Shown piece after piece: positions 21,685 through 33,434 of a stretch of 64,000 nt of DNA. The DNA is from Polytrichum commune. Its lineage: Eukaryota; Streptophyta; Polytrichopsida; Polytrichales; Polytrichaceae. Under the pieces are notes generated by a model. The model saw only the letters and a program-made list of their open reading frames with translations, made no database searches and was not told where the DNA came from. The stretch covers positions 32,461,666 to 32,525,665 of the forward strand of contig OX485807.1 of assembly GCA_950295325.1 (NCBI GenBank). Reading direction: 5' to 3'. Made by a program: the position numbers and the translations under genes. How positions within the stretch are numbered: position 1 is the stretch's first letter; each line of letters opens with the position of its first letter.

Positions 21685-24600
21685 ATGGATTCCAACGTCC
21701 GAGATAGTGCATTCGAGTTCTCTTCGGAAGCGTCAAGCTATGCTAGCGAATTTGAAGGTGTTATGGAACATGAAACTACAATTGGTGTCGCCAATGCAGA
21801 GGATGATTTCATACCAACATGTGAGGGTTATTCGCGGGAACAATGGATTGATCTTGATGTTGTCATAGTCAATGGATACGGCGTCCCCGTGGCCAATGGT
21901 GTTTGTAGGAACTCAAATCCTATGGACTGTATTGATGCAAATCCCCTTGGGGAGGAAGATGTTGGGGTGTGCATTTTGAACTCCTTACATCCATTGGAAG
22001 TACCTCCTGGTTGGAGATTCTCTCTTCGTCGATGGCCGTTGCGAAGTGTTCTTCACGATGGTGTCAGCTTGTGGAATCATGCACGTCGTTTTGAGGAAAT
22101 ACAAAAGACTTTGTTCGCCACAATGCGTCATAGACAAGGTCGGCGTAAATATGATTCCGTTCGCGTGCCCCGTGAACCCACGCAACGTCGTCGAGATCTA
22201 ACATTGGGAGACACATCTATTAGGTCCGTAGCAACAAAGGATTGTTGTGCAAAAATGTGTTGCCAACTATTTCCCCGTGACAAAATCAAATCTTTGAGAC
22301 AAGAGATGTGGCTTGCGGACTTTCGGATGCGATCTGCAAAGAAACTTGAAGTCCATCGCAACATGCACTTTGATGCCGAAGGTCGTAAGGTTGTGACCTT
22401 GGAAAATATAGAGGTATGCTGCACGGCATGGTACATTATACATGCAGTTTCAAAGGCAGATTTTTATAGGTTCCGGAACTACTCGCTGCAAGGACGGCGT
22501 TCTCGGTTCCATGGCAACTCTGGTACAAAGAAGCCCAGGGAGGCAACACTCCAAGCAGCTGCAACACTATCAACCATCATTATGCCATTAGCAGATGCGA
22601 TGCCACACAAAACACGGACTCTGCCGTCGGGGGAAAAGGTTGTCCAGATGGTTTTGCCTACAGGGACAAAATGGAAGAGCATACTTATGGATGTTAATGA
22701 GGTTGGTGAAAAGGCTGGATGTGGGCCGATTTCGTTGTCAAAATTGAGTGTGATCAAGAATCAACAATTTGCAGAGTACATTACGAAGAGGCCTGGGAAT
22801 AAGTTTGCCAGGTGTTCTGTTTGTGAAAAATACAAGGGCCTTCGAGATGCACATCCCATAGGGACTGAGTCGCACAATAGACATCAACGGAAATACATTG
22901 AGCATGTCAACAACCAAGAGGCACACCGTCAAGACTACTACAAGAATCGCGCATTATCGATAATGAGGCCGAATGAGGTTTTGACAATCATTCATGACAA
23001 AATGGACCATGCGAAGACTGCGTGCCCTTGTTATGCACGGAAAATAAAGGCTACAGATGGATATTTCAAGCTCCCAATATCTGTCACAGGTTCGTTGGTT
23101 TTCACATTTTTTTTGCGAACCCACATACTCATCGTTAAGAGTTACGGATGTACATCCGTAAGTGTTTGTTCATTTTCTTGGCCTGCTTGCGGAAAAATTG
23201 AATTTCCTTATTATAAATGATATTGGAATGTACTTCTCATTTGTATGTCTTAATTCAGGTATGATCGCACATGGCCATGTGGACGTCAAGTATGCACATT
23301 ATGGCTTGGATTTCTATCCAGGCGACGCCAATCATACCGTAGGGTCTTTTGCAAAACTTCTACGAGATCTTGAGAGTCCGCCAACATCATCCTCTCGCGC
23401 TCTTTTTGTTGGATGTGGAACAACACCGATTTATGAGGCTGTGCTAGAGGGGAAAGAAGTATGTCTATCGTCACTGCAAGAACCGCCTGAACAAACCGTT
23501 CTTGCTAAACCTTTGCCTCCAACTCTACATGTGCAACTGGACAATTGTGCCAAAGACAACAAATGTCGATACGTGTTTTGTTTTTGGTCATTGCTCGTAG
23601 CCAAGGGCATTTTCAAAGAAGTGTTTGTGTCTTTTTTGATGGTTGGCCACACGCATGATGACATTGACGCTTCATTTGGACGTTGGAGTATGAAGTTGCA
23701 CGAGGAGGATTTTCCGACGATTCCTCTTCTCATGAAATCATACATGGATTTGGATAATGTGCCAGTCATCCCGCATTTGATTGAAGAAGTGCCCGATTTC
23801 AAAGCGTTTATCGAACCATTCATTCTTAAGGGAGGTGACCGTTTAGTGGACCATACCAAGGCTCAACAATTCCGATTCTATATGCGTGATGATGGTTTGC
23901 CGGCCATGCAATTCAAAGTTTTGTGCACTTCCCCGGATTGGGGTCCAGAGGAAGGGATACTCGTATGGCGCCAAAACGAAGAAGGCAAATGTATGCTACC
24001 TGATGGGGAGCCGAAGCCTTGCAAACCCAACCCCATGAGGAATGGACCAGAAATCATCAAAGGTATATCCGGATTCATCCAATATTGGAAAGAATTGTGC
24101 GAGGAAGACATCACAAGGCGTGTTCGGGATACCCACGAACCATTGATTACGTACTGGGATCGCATTCGCTCAGCATTGCTAGCACCCGATGTCGAAACAC
24201 ATTCATGTTTGACACAAGGTTTTTGGCCACAAAGCCGAGTGACAATCGTGGAATCTGAGGCCATGTTCTTCGACAATGGGGACATCCGTGAAGAGTTCGC
24301 AGCGGACGACCATTATGTTGGCCCAGCTCGTAATCGTCCGGCTCCATCATTTCGTGTGGCTGTTGATTGCTACGAAGGGTATATGATCCTCGTACGTCCT
24401 GGAGATGAGGAGCACCCTAAACCGATTTGGTTGGTAAAAGCATTGTCATCACCAAATTTTGTTCCAACTAGCCCAAATTTTCATCAAATTGAGGTGGAAT
24501 ATTGCCGTCCCAGCACCAAAGATCAAAATGTGCTCCGCACATATTTAGGGTGGGACACCAAAAAGGGTTTCAAATGGACAATGGACTCAGCATACGAACC

Positions 24601-24781
24601 AATATGGATAAACACAGATACCATACTTTGTGCTTGGAAACCACGCAAAGGTTCCAAATCAGAGACAATGACCATCCCCCAAAAACATATAGATTTTGCC
24701 AAAGACAACTTGGCACGTATTGCTGCTGCAGAAAACGATGTCGAGAATGGAAATGAAGCTGAAGATGAAGATGGAGAATGA
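21685..24781 (+). CDS. DUF7869-type transposase-like protein, two exons
   Basis: Exon 1 ends at 23089 (GTCACAG/GTTCGT) and exon 2 runs from 23259 (TTAATTCAG) to TGA at 24781, joined in phase 1. From ATG 21685 the product is about 975 residues; an in-frame ATG at 21625 would add 20. The C-terminal half has HVQLDNCAKDNK (Asp at about 563) and, 35 residues on, FLMVGHTHDDIDASFGRWS (about 594-612). This D-N-C/NK ... GHTH-x-DID layout is typical of the DUF7869 family of transposon-linked proteins, which I take to have an RNase H-like DDE-type core; that fold is inference. Exon 1 carries Cys pairs (CCAKMCC, CSVCEK, CPCYARK) that could bind zinc, and the tail is acidic. The intron holds a palindrome at 23142-23161. 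The reading frame is intact. It faces away from the DGQH gene and shares its palindromes. Confidence 0.8.
23142..23161. repeat. Compensated palindrome in the intron of the DUF7869-type gene
   Basis: TTACGGATGTACATCCGTAA is a perfect 20-base palindrome. Its centre, ATGTACAT, replaces the usual ACGCGCGT with matched changes on both sides. Confidence 0.85.
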
Positions 24782-25800
24782 TATTGACGTAGGGTTGGAC
24801 CACAATTATTTGAAATGTGTCTTGGTTTTTCATGAAATATATGACATTGGGGTCGAATACTATATTAGACACATTTTATAGCAATTTTATAGATTACAAT
24901 TATATATCATGATTGTATTGATTTACGGATGTGGAATCCAACTTCACATGCGCTATCAAATGTTTTTTATATGTTTGTGTTTACGGATGTGGAGTCCAAA
25001 CTATATAATTATATTGCAGATGCTAATTTGCAATTTCTTATACACACTGTCAAATTATTTTAATATTGTTGCGTTTGGGATGTGCCGTTCAATTCACCCA
25101 CAATTGGCTAAGATGTTATGTTTGGGATACGCATCCAAGAGTCCCTAGATATAAAATCAGATGGCTATTTATAGATTCATTAATTTTGTTCAATACAAAA
25201 TCAAAAATACAAAATAATTGTGAATTTGTGACATTGGAATATTGTGTTGGCGTAGTTTTGATTATCCCCCAAATAATTACTATATTTAGAAACATATATA
25301 TTCATCACATATGGATCTTTCGAACATTATGTTGCCATTGTTCCCCATGTTCCCTACGTTCACAATATTCGCATCCGAAACTACGGGTCCAATTTATTTT
25401 GAGACTTTCCAAAGTCTCCAATTAACGAATATAGTGTTAACTCCTAGCGTGTTATATAACTTACAGAAAGTTATGATTCATCTGTTTGCTACTTTGATCA
25501 CATGTTGGTTTATTAGCACAGAACGAAATGCATTTATTACACAACAAGGAATTAACCACAATCGACGACGTGCTGAAAAAAAATAAAAAAAATAAAGACG
25601 AGCTGGTAACTCGATTGCACTCCAATACTGTAGATTGAATTAGGAAAAGTAAAGCTGATCTAGTGTCCCACCAGTACCATCTTATAGCAACTTTTTTATT
25701 TCTGGTTTTCATGGATGTTTCAGAGTGTGAATCTGCGAGGAAAAAGAAAAAAACCAAAAAAAAGCTACAATTCAAACTTGGTGATGCGAAGGACTAAACC
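24782..25800. repeat. 3' flank of the DUF7869-type gene: half palindromes and a dispersed repeat
   Basis: TTTACGGATGTGGAATCC near 24922, TTTACGGATGTGGAGTCC near 24979 and GGGATACGCATCC near 25125 resemble decayed or half copies of the palindrome. 25555-25790 matches 7541-7680 (CTCGATTGCACTCCA, CTGTAGATTGAATT) in the same orientation. No gene was recognised. Confidence 0.5.
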
Positions 25801-28540
25801 ATGGAGAGTACAATGAGCCCATAAAACCGGAATATCTTTATTGCACTGTTTGGGACGTACCTGAACAGGCGCAGGAGTATGCAAGCAGATTCTTTTTCCC
25901 TCCCGCCTGGCTATCTTACGTAAAAAAGTGGTCCGCTGATGTAGTATTTTTGTCTTAATTCCGGATTCCACCTTGCTCAAGCTCAACTAACTTGGTGCAG
26001 CTTGATCCAATCGTCGAAGCACAAAAGTAGACCAATCGAATCTCAAGGGGACCTCAAGTTGCTGTTACAACAGATTACGCTCTTGCAATTGATGACTACG
26101 ATCGAGGTCCTCCTGTCTCCAAGAACACCATGAAGTTCTAGTTACTGCAAGAGCAGGACCGCTCCATCCAGAAAACTTATGAAAACTTGTGAGGATGTGA
26201 GAATGTGGATCCGAATTAGGTTTGGTTTTGTTGATGAGAGTAGTTACCCCAACTGGGCCTTGATCAACAAGCTGTTAGTAGGGATGAAGGCTATTATACG
26301 CTAGACTGGTTAATGATGAATTTCTTCTCTCGAGGCCGATCCAGCCTGCCAGCAATTAATTCATCCTGTGCAGATGGATCGACACCGATGGCCACTCCTA
26401 CTCGAAACCTTCGGAGAAGAATTCAGATACCGAGTCCTGGAGTCTGCATCACATTTTCTGTGAGCCCATAAGGTGTGGTGGGTGTTCTTTGGTTCCCCGG
26501 GGTGGCAACTCTTCTTCAAAAACAGCTCCTTATTATTTCCTTCTAATCCATCTAAGAGTTTACAATTTGTGAAGACAAACAACTTGCCTAGAAAGAGGAC
26601 ATTGAGAGGAATCCAATGACACCATAAACGTTCAAATCATAAGAAGAAAATTGGACTTCCAAAAAATAAATTTTAGAAGTAATTATAAGTAAGTTTTCTT
26701 ATGTAGCGGTCACCATCCAAACCCCCCAACTTTATATTTTCTTTCTTAGATTTTTTTTTTGATTAAAAATTTCTAAAAAAATTGAGAAGGGCAGCTTGCA
26801 AAGGACTTAGGGCACGGTTTAGGGTCTAGGGTTTGAGGGCTGCGAGGGGCTTGGGCTTGGGCTTGCATTAGTGTTGGTGGTGTGTGTGACTTGTGTGTGA
26901 GAAGGGAAAATGGGCAACTGCTTGAGCAATAGATTATGTCCTTGTTGAGTCTAGATTATGTAACAATATAATAGATTATGTCCATGTTGAGTCTAGATTA
27001 TGAAGCAATAGATGAGACCCTGATTGAAGCATAAACAACAACGGCAACACACCTTTTGCCTAAATCAACTCAAGAAGAAAACATGAGATCTTTCAAGTTC
27101 TTATGATTCATTACCTCTAAACATGATGAAGTTGTTCCCAAGTTGTTTCTCTTGTAAAACTTTAGAGTTGATGTCACAAGTGTATCTTCTTATGTACCTT
27201 CACAACTCATGTTCATCACTCTATTTCTCTTCATTTAAATGCCTTGGTAATCCTTGTTACGCCAACCTTCACAAATAGTCATTATATCATATTATTGATG
27301 ATTATGGTGTCTTTGGCTTATCTTTGCTTTCCAGATTGGTACACAGGAGGTTGGAGATAGCAATCTAATCTCATCAATCTGCAATTACATTCTAGTCCAT
27401 TTCATATATTTCATAAAAATTAGACTCTAACTTTGGATTTGCAAATGAATGTTGATTTGTATTTGCACTCCTAGCCAATGTCGTAATAATCTATCAAATT
27501 TCAGCTGTTCATAATGTCCAAGTCCGAACTTTATGTGTGCTCTACCTAGCTAAATGATTGTAGGAGTATATCAAACTCCCATAAAACTCGGGTAACAACT
27601 CCAAATGGATTGAGCATTTCTAAGTTTCAAGTCGTTCATATGGTAAGTAATTTTTCATTTGTAACCATTGAAAGTTAGCAAGTTTAGCTCTCTTTTTCAA
27701 ATCCCTTATTTTAACTTATAATAGGCTTATTAGATTTAAAAATATATTATAAATTTAAGCCTCAATTCCTAATGCCTTGGTTTAATTGACCCCAACATTG
27801 TTTAATAATGTTATGTTAAAGCCCGCATAATGTAAGCTGATAGTAGGTTGAGCACATTTTTTCAAATAATTAATCAATTTTTTTTAAAAAGGCTTAGGTG
27901 GTACGTAAAAACATTTATGAAAAAAAAAGGCAAACATGTATATGTATATTATTTCATGTAGGCACATATCATATCATACATACAAATTTATGTATTATAA
28001 CTTATTTTTCATTCATTCAAGGCACCTAAGTACACGATGTTAGCTTTGAGGGTTTAGGTTAAGCCATCTTGGTGTGCTAATAGGGTTGTGAGTAGCATCT
28101 TCTGTCGTTTTGAGCTCATATTTGGTAGAGGTTGTTTGAGAATTTGCAAGCATGGCTAAGAGCCAAAGGCAAATCGGTCATATGCTTCATCTCATTAACA
28201 AGGATGAAAGATTAGTGAGTGTTGCAAGTGATATTGAAGTTTTGAATGCCCAAGTTGAGAGAGACCACCTTGGAAGATTAAAGAATTTCCTAAAACTTAA
28301 GCTTTTGATGATTACTTTTTCTTTCATTTAGACCATCTAGCCCAATAATTTTCAAAAAAAATTAGACTAATTATTTTGAATTATTTTCCACCCAACCAGC
28401 CTATGGTCGAGTTGAGCCCAACACTGTTTAGTGATGTTATGCCCAAGCCATACGTTCCCATGCTCAAATTCCGCATGGTTCCCGACATCATGTAAAAATG
28501 ATACATGCCCATTCCACAGATTCCTATGCTGCAATTTGGT
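25801..28540. other. No gene recognised
   Basis: AT-rich sequence with short frames only. A small tandem duplication (ATAGATTATGTCC...TTGAGTCTAGATTATG) lies at 26925-27010. A 59-codon frame begins at ATG 28153 (MAKSQRQIGHMLHLINKDER) and is not recognised; it may be a gene fragment. Confidence 0.4.
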
Positions 28541-28740
28541 GTGTTTCAGATGCCCCAAGCCGAAGAATCCCATCCTGCAATTCTGGTGTGTTGATGATCA
28601 GTGATAGAGGAGATTAATTTCCTTGGTGTGTTTCAGATGCCCCAAGCCGAAGAATCCCATCCTGCAATTCTGGTGTATTGTTGGCAGTTGCCCAAGCCGA
28701 AGAATCCCATGCTGCAATTCTGGTGGATTGTTGATCAGTG
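28541..28740. repeat. Three tandem copies of a ~55-90 bp unit
   Basis: The phrase GCCCAAGCCGAAGAATCCCA followed by T(C/G)CTGCAATTCTGGTG occurs three times, beginning near 28553, 28640 and 28689. The first two also share GATGCCCCAAGCC and part of the following sequence. Confidence 0.75.
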
Positions 28741-28752
28741 ACCGGGGATCAG

Positions 28753-28972
28753 TGATCGGGGAGATTGTTGGGCATAATCGGTTGAGATCCGAGTGTTTGC
28801 AAGTCCAACCGGTTACATGTTGGCATCCTCCGGGTTTCCTTTATACAATTGGGGTATATTCCATAAATTCCTCTAAAATGATCGGTAGTTTTCCTGCAGT
28901 CTTGAACTTCAACCGGTTATTTCTCAAACTCAACCGGTTCATCTGTAACTAACTGCCGGTTCTCCCCGATCA
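28753..28972. mobile_element. 220-bp MITE with GATCGGGGAGA termini
   Basis: It starts TGATCGGGGAGA and ends in the exact inverse TCTCCCCGATCA. The interior is rich in AACCGGTT-like phrases. A second copy is at 30415-30642 (TGACCGGGGAGA to TCTCCCCGATTA), and a copy lacking both ends is near 53250-53425. No convincing TSD was found. Confidence 0.65.
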
Positions 28973-28989
28973 TTGTTCATGATGCCCAA

Positions 28990-29760
28990 GCCAAAGACTC
29001 CCATGCTGCTATTTTAGCCCACTCTTCAAGATTCACACGCGTTTCCAGGAAAACTTCCACTTTCAAGGGATAAGAGTCAGCACGCCGCTTTGCCCCTGGG
29101 TGCCCTAGCCTCAGCACTCGTTACCTTACTCTTTGGCTACAAAAACCCTTTCATGGCTCATTTCTTTCACCAACTTGCCTCTCCCTAGCATCTCTCTAGT
29201 ATTGCTCCCTGTCGTAAAGAGGCACCAGGCTGATCCGACCTTTTCGTTTGCATCAATTCATTGCCGCTGTGTAGCTGCTGAATGCATGCTAAGCTTACTC
29301 CATCCTCGGCTGCAATAATCAAGCTTGCGACATCACAGTAACCTCGTTTCATTTGCAGGTTTTCCTCTGCTTCCGCTGCCACTTCATTGCTCTTCCAACG
29401 AATTCCTTCCGGTCTACTAACTAGTTCATAGCCTGAAGCTTAGTTGTAGAAATCTTCAATTCCATTTACACTTCTTTCATCTCGGCACTTTGAATGCGTG
29501 GACTCAATGAACGACTGTGGAAGTGTTGATAGAGCTAGGTGCTTGAGCTTGTTGTCGACATCTGCAAATCTTCTCCCTGGTTTATGGTTAGGACTGAGTA
29601 GGAACTGGTCTTGGGTTCGAAATTCAATCCTCTCCTCAACTGTGCGGACAATCTAGCTCTGACAATTTTGCAATCTCTTCTAATGTGATATCTGACATGC
29701 GACTAGTTGGGACTATTTTTTCGATGCCTTCTCATGTGTATTTATACATGTGTTTTTTGT
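28990..29760. repeat. Dispersed repeat, single-unit relative of the 60-kb minisatellite locus
   Basis: About 29160-29760 matches 59925-60165 plus 60747-61090 closely (for example CGTAAAGAGGCACCAGGCTG, GGTGCTTGAGCTTGTTGTCG). Here the segment between the two halves is one unit (GGTCTACTAACTAGTTCATAG...), whereas the other copy has 19. No intact gene is evident. Confidence 0.75.
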
Positions 29761-31136
29761 ATGTTTAAATGACTGTGATATTAGAGTTATCCTTTAACTC
29801 AACCGGAGTTTTAGTAGGGAGTTGGTTATTTCACATGCATAACTTTCCATGTTTGGTAAGTTGTGGGTGCATGCTTGGAGTCAATGTGGAGGTTTGAACG
29901 AAGGACATTCTATATTAGTTTATTGGGTACCAAACTTGATACTACGGAGTTTAGGGTGTATAATATTTTTTAAAAGCAACTTCTAGTATGTAGGAGAGGT
30001 GGGCCTCCACTAGTCGGTATTGTTTGAGGTACCTCGTCTAAGATTGACGTGTCGTGTAGACTCACCTCTCCTAGTAAGTGTCTGTACAAGACTCGTGACT
30101 AAAGTAGAATGATTTGCGGTCCTTGGTGACTTGTTTGGAGATCAAATCAACTGCCAAAGTAGATTTTTGTATTCTAAAATAGTTTATTGCACCACCCTCT
30201 AGATCGGAAGAGTTTACATGGCCTCATATCAAAGGCTGCACAATATATAGGTACCCAAAATTGTGGCCGCAATGAAGGGGGTGCATGTGAGGACAAAAAA
30301 TGACCACACCACTGGGTGTTTATCCGCTACAGTGCATTTTGTGTATGTGAAATGGTGCGGGTATGATGGTCAGCAGCATTTAAACAGGATTAACTCCAGC
30401 ATGGACTTCACCAGTGACCGGGGAGATGTTTGGACATAATCAGTTGAGATCCTAGTGTTTGCAAGTCCAACCGGTTCCATGTTGATGACATCCTCCGGTT
30501 TTCTTTTACTAAATTGGGCATATTCTTCTATAGATTCCTCTAAAATGATGGGTAATTCTCCTGCAGTCTTGAACTTCAGCCTGTTATTTCTCAAACTCAA
30601 CCAGTTCATCTATTATAACTAACTGCCGGTTCTCCCCGATTATAGGACCTGACACACTGTAGGACCTATACACCCTTAATTATACAACAGGAGAATCTGC
30701 ACAAATTTTGATGATGTGAATAACTTATATTCTGTTAGCAAGAGAAGGACTCATGAATGGGAGTGGCGTTGACACTTGATTTCACAGTTTCATTTGCACG
30801 CTGGCCATCCTCATTGGGCCCACAGCACATCGCCTGATTGATTGGACTGCCACTGTGCAATTGGCTGCATGTGGCTTTGCCTCAGTGCACACTGAACTCC
30901 ATAAACCAAGTTACAAAAACCCACCATAGCTTATTGCTGTTACCAATTCACTGGAGTCGCACTACACTAGTGTTTGATTATATTTAGAGTTTTTGTCATC
31001 CTACCCTGCTCAACACTAATTTTCAATTTCTTAATGATTAGTGTGTGACATTAATGTGCCGCTACCTTCCCTGTTGCCACCTCCCTTAGTATATCCTTTT
31101 TTTTATATCCTTACCAACACTGAATTCAAATATGTA
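29761..31136. other. Non-coding, with a second MITE copy
   Basis: No gene was recognised. 30415-30642 is the second copy of the GATCGGGGAGA MITE. Part of 29776-29890 is related to 33610-33735 (TTAGAGTTATCCT, GGAGTTGGT, CTTTCCATGTTTGG). Confidence 0.5.
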
Positions 31137-31660
31137 CAGTAGCCTCCCACCTAAGTACGCAACTTGAACCTGGGAGGATTGTGCGTACTTAGCCGGTAGG
31201 TGTGCACTTTAGGGTTTAGGGTTCCTAATTGCTTGATTCGGCTGCAATGTCAAAGTAACCGAACGGGAAACCCCTCAATGAGTCCCAACGATGTGAGATC
31301 ATAGCGAAGCTAAGCAAGGCGGATGCTCACAGTATAAGGGCTATAGCACCTTTGTATTTAAGGGATTCGAGTCACTTTATAAGCAAGTGGTTGATATAGA
31401 GGATTAGTTGCTCTGCTCCGAAGTTCGAGAAGAGGCTAAGGAAACATTCGATGATCTTAAAAAGTTCTTTGAATCGTTTCAAAGTAAGGTCCGGGTTGTC
31501 ACCTTGAAAGCCAAACGCAAGAATCTTCAAAACTTGCGCCAAATGACAATCCTTGACATGTTGAACTAAATAAATTTGAACCCTATTTTTTTGGGAAAAT
31601 AATGCGTACTTTACCGGGATGCGTACTTAAACGGGTGCGTACTTAGGCGGGAGGCTACTG
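31137..31660 (+). mobile_element. Pogo/Tigger-like element, internally deleted
   Basis: Ends are CAGTAGCCTCCCACCTAAGT and its near-perfect inverse, flanked by TA at 31135-31136 and 31661-31662, which fits Tc1/mariner-pogo. The interior encodes a decayed HTH-like stretch (SQRCEIIAKLSKADAHSIRA, 31277 onward) and, in another frame, VREEAKETFDDLKKFF...LRQMTILDMLN stop (31425-31568). The first is like the N-terminal HTH of pogo-type transposases and the second like their C-terminal tail; the DDE core is missing. These protein matches are by eye. Confidence 0.7.
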
Positions 31661-31662
31661 TA

Positions 31663-32641
31663 ACTTCCACATACTTCCATAGTTGATATTTAGTGTATGC
31701 CTTTGTATTTAGTGCATCAAACACTAAATATCCTATTTAGTGTAGCATACATCTCTAAAACTATATTGTTCCCTCTTGGTGGGACTCAGGTTCAGGGTGG
31801 TCTGCACCTTTATGTTTTTGTTTTGTATTAATTAATTGCATTGTGTAATGCCAAATAGCAAGTGACACTCAATACCATAAACGGTGTACGACATTTGCAG
31901 ATTCATTCTATCTCTCCACAATCTGGGGGTTTTATGATTAACAACCTCAAAGTGCAGCATTACTCGAAATGCTATACCTCATCGAAAAGCAAGGCATATA
32001 TCATTGAACATCTCAATACACAAGTGACCGACATTTGAAGTTGCTACATATCCTTCATTTACGCGTTTCTGGTGCAAGCTTACATTCAGCTCATGTTTTG
32101 TTCAACATCGATTCATCTTACGATTCAAAATTAAACTTCAACCCCATGTTTGGTAGCCATTGAGTCAATGTCATGGTTTGATGTGATTGAATCAAGATGA
32201 ATTCAGTGTTGACATATGATTTTAATGGTTTGTGATGAAAGCTCATAGGTTATCTCCCAAACATGATAGCAGACCCTGTTCACAAATATTTGACCCCCTT
32301 AAACAAGCATGAATCACACACTAATCAAGCCTACAATCCTATATCTTGATAGAATTTGAGGTGCATGAGTGGCACTCACAGCACAGTCAGGTACACTGAG
32401 TTGTTTCTGCAATCAGTGAGTCGCAAACACAAAGCACACCAGATTGAAATATGAAACACACAGCAACCAAAAACCAACCTGTATGCAATTAGGAAGCCTA
32501 AAACTGAGTAGAATGTAAAGTACATAGTTGGCACTCACGACACAACAAGGCACATTGACCTTGGCACGTTATCTTAAGTTGCACTGAACCTTGTTGTGTA
32601 TGACTTCCACTTCAACTGTAAACTAATCACTATGGTCCCAA
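31663..32641. other. AT-rich, no gene recognised
   Basis: 31690-31870 contains phrases resembling the 4385/51436 MITE family (GCATTGTGTAATGCCAAATAG, TAGTGTA). The rest shows nothing I can name. Confidence 0.4.
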
Positions 32642-32649
32642 CCCCTAAC

Positions 32650-33434
32650 CAGGGTTGTCTATCCCGACGTCATGACAGTGTCGTGTTGTCATGACGTGTT
32701 GTGTCGTGACGGACCCCTCCGTCACAACACAATAGGGTCCACGCTAGGGTCAACCTAGGGGGAAGCTAGTAGGGTGGGTAAAATATTTACCTTCTTGCCA
32801 AGGTGGCGTCCTATGTGGCAGAAAAGGCCGATGTGGACGTGGATATGCCTAGCGCCAGGTAAATCGTTTTGCCATTTTGTTTATCATTCTGTTAAAATCA
32901 AAGTAGTAAAATATGACTAAGAAGGGTGTGGGGCGGACGGGGGACGAGGGTGGGGCGGACGGGGGACGAGGGTAGGGCGGACGGGGGAGGGGGGTGAGGC
33001 GGACGGGGGCAGATGGGGCGGGAACGGGGGGGAACAGGGTCGGGAACGGGGTGGACGGGGGGGGAACGGGGGCGAAGAGGGGGGCGGACGGGGGCGGGAA
33101 CAGGGCGGACAGGGGGGGAACGGGGGCGAATGGGGGGGCGGATGGGGGTGGGAACAGGTCGGACGGGGGGGCGAACGGGGGGGGGAACGGGGGCAGACGG
33201 GCGCTAGTAATTTTTTCCCCACTTTACTTCTACTTTGTTGATATGTCATCACACGTGGACATCTTACATCTTACGTGTCCGAAATGGGGTAATGTAATTA
33301 CACACAGAATTCGGTAAAATTCAAGTCCGTCAGGATAAAGACAGCATCCGGCATAATGTCGTGACGGATACGTGTCGTGTCGGCACGACATTATGCCGAG
33401 ATTAGCCTCCGTCACGACACAATAGACAACCCTG
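32650..33434. mobile_element. hAT-like element with G-rich minisatellite
   Basis: Ends are CAGGGTTGTCTAT and the inverse ATAGACAACCCTG. Flanks are CCCCTAAC (32642-32649) and CCCCTAAT (33435-33442), an 8-base TSD with one change. Both subterminal regions form hairpins from GTCGTGACGGA and TCCGTCAC. The middle (about 32923-33210) is a run of GGGGCGGACGGGGGACGAGG-like units; frames through it (Gly/Arg or Pro-rich) are by-products. No transposase is present. Confidence 0.85.

Noticed and set aside
25980-26620. Possible kinase-related exon (phrase GTGGCAACTCT also near the 3' end of the kinase)
   Set aside because: The match is short, and no kinase motif or good splice frame follows.
32917-33317. 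Gly/Arg-rich and Pro-rich frames
   Set aside because: Composition artefact of the G-rich minisatellite within the hAT-like element.
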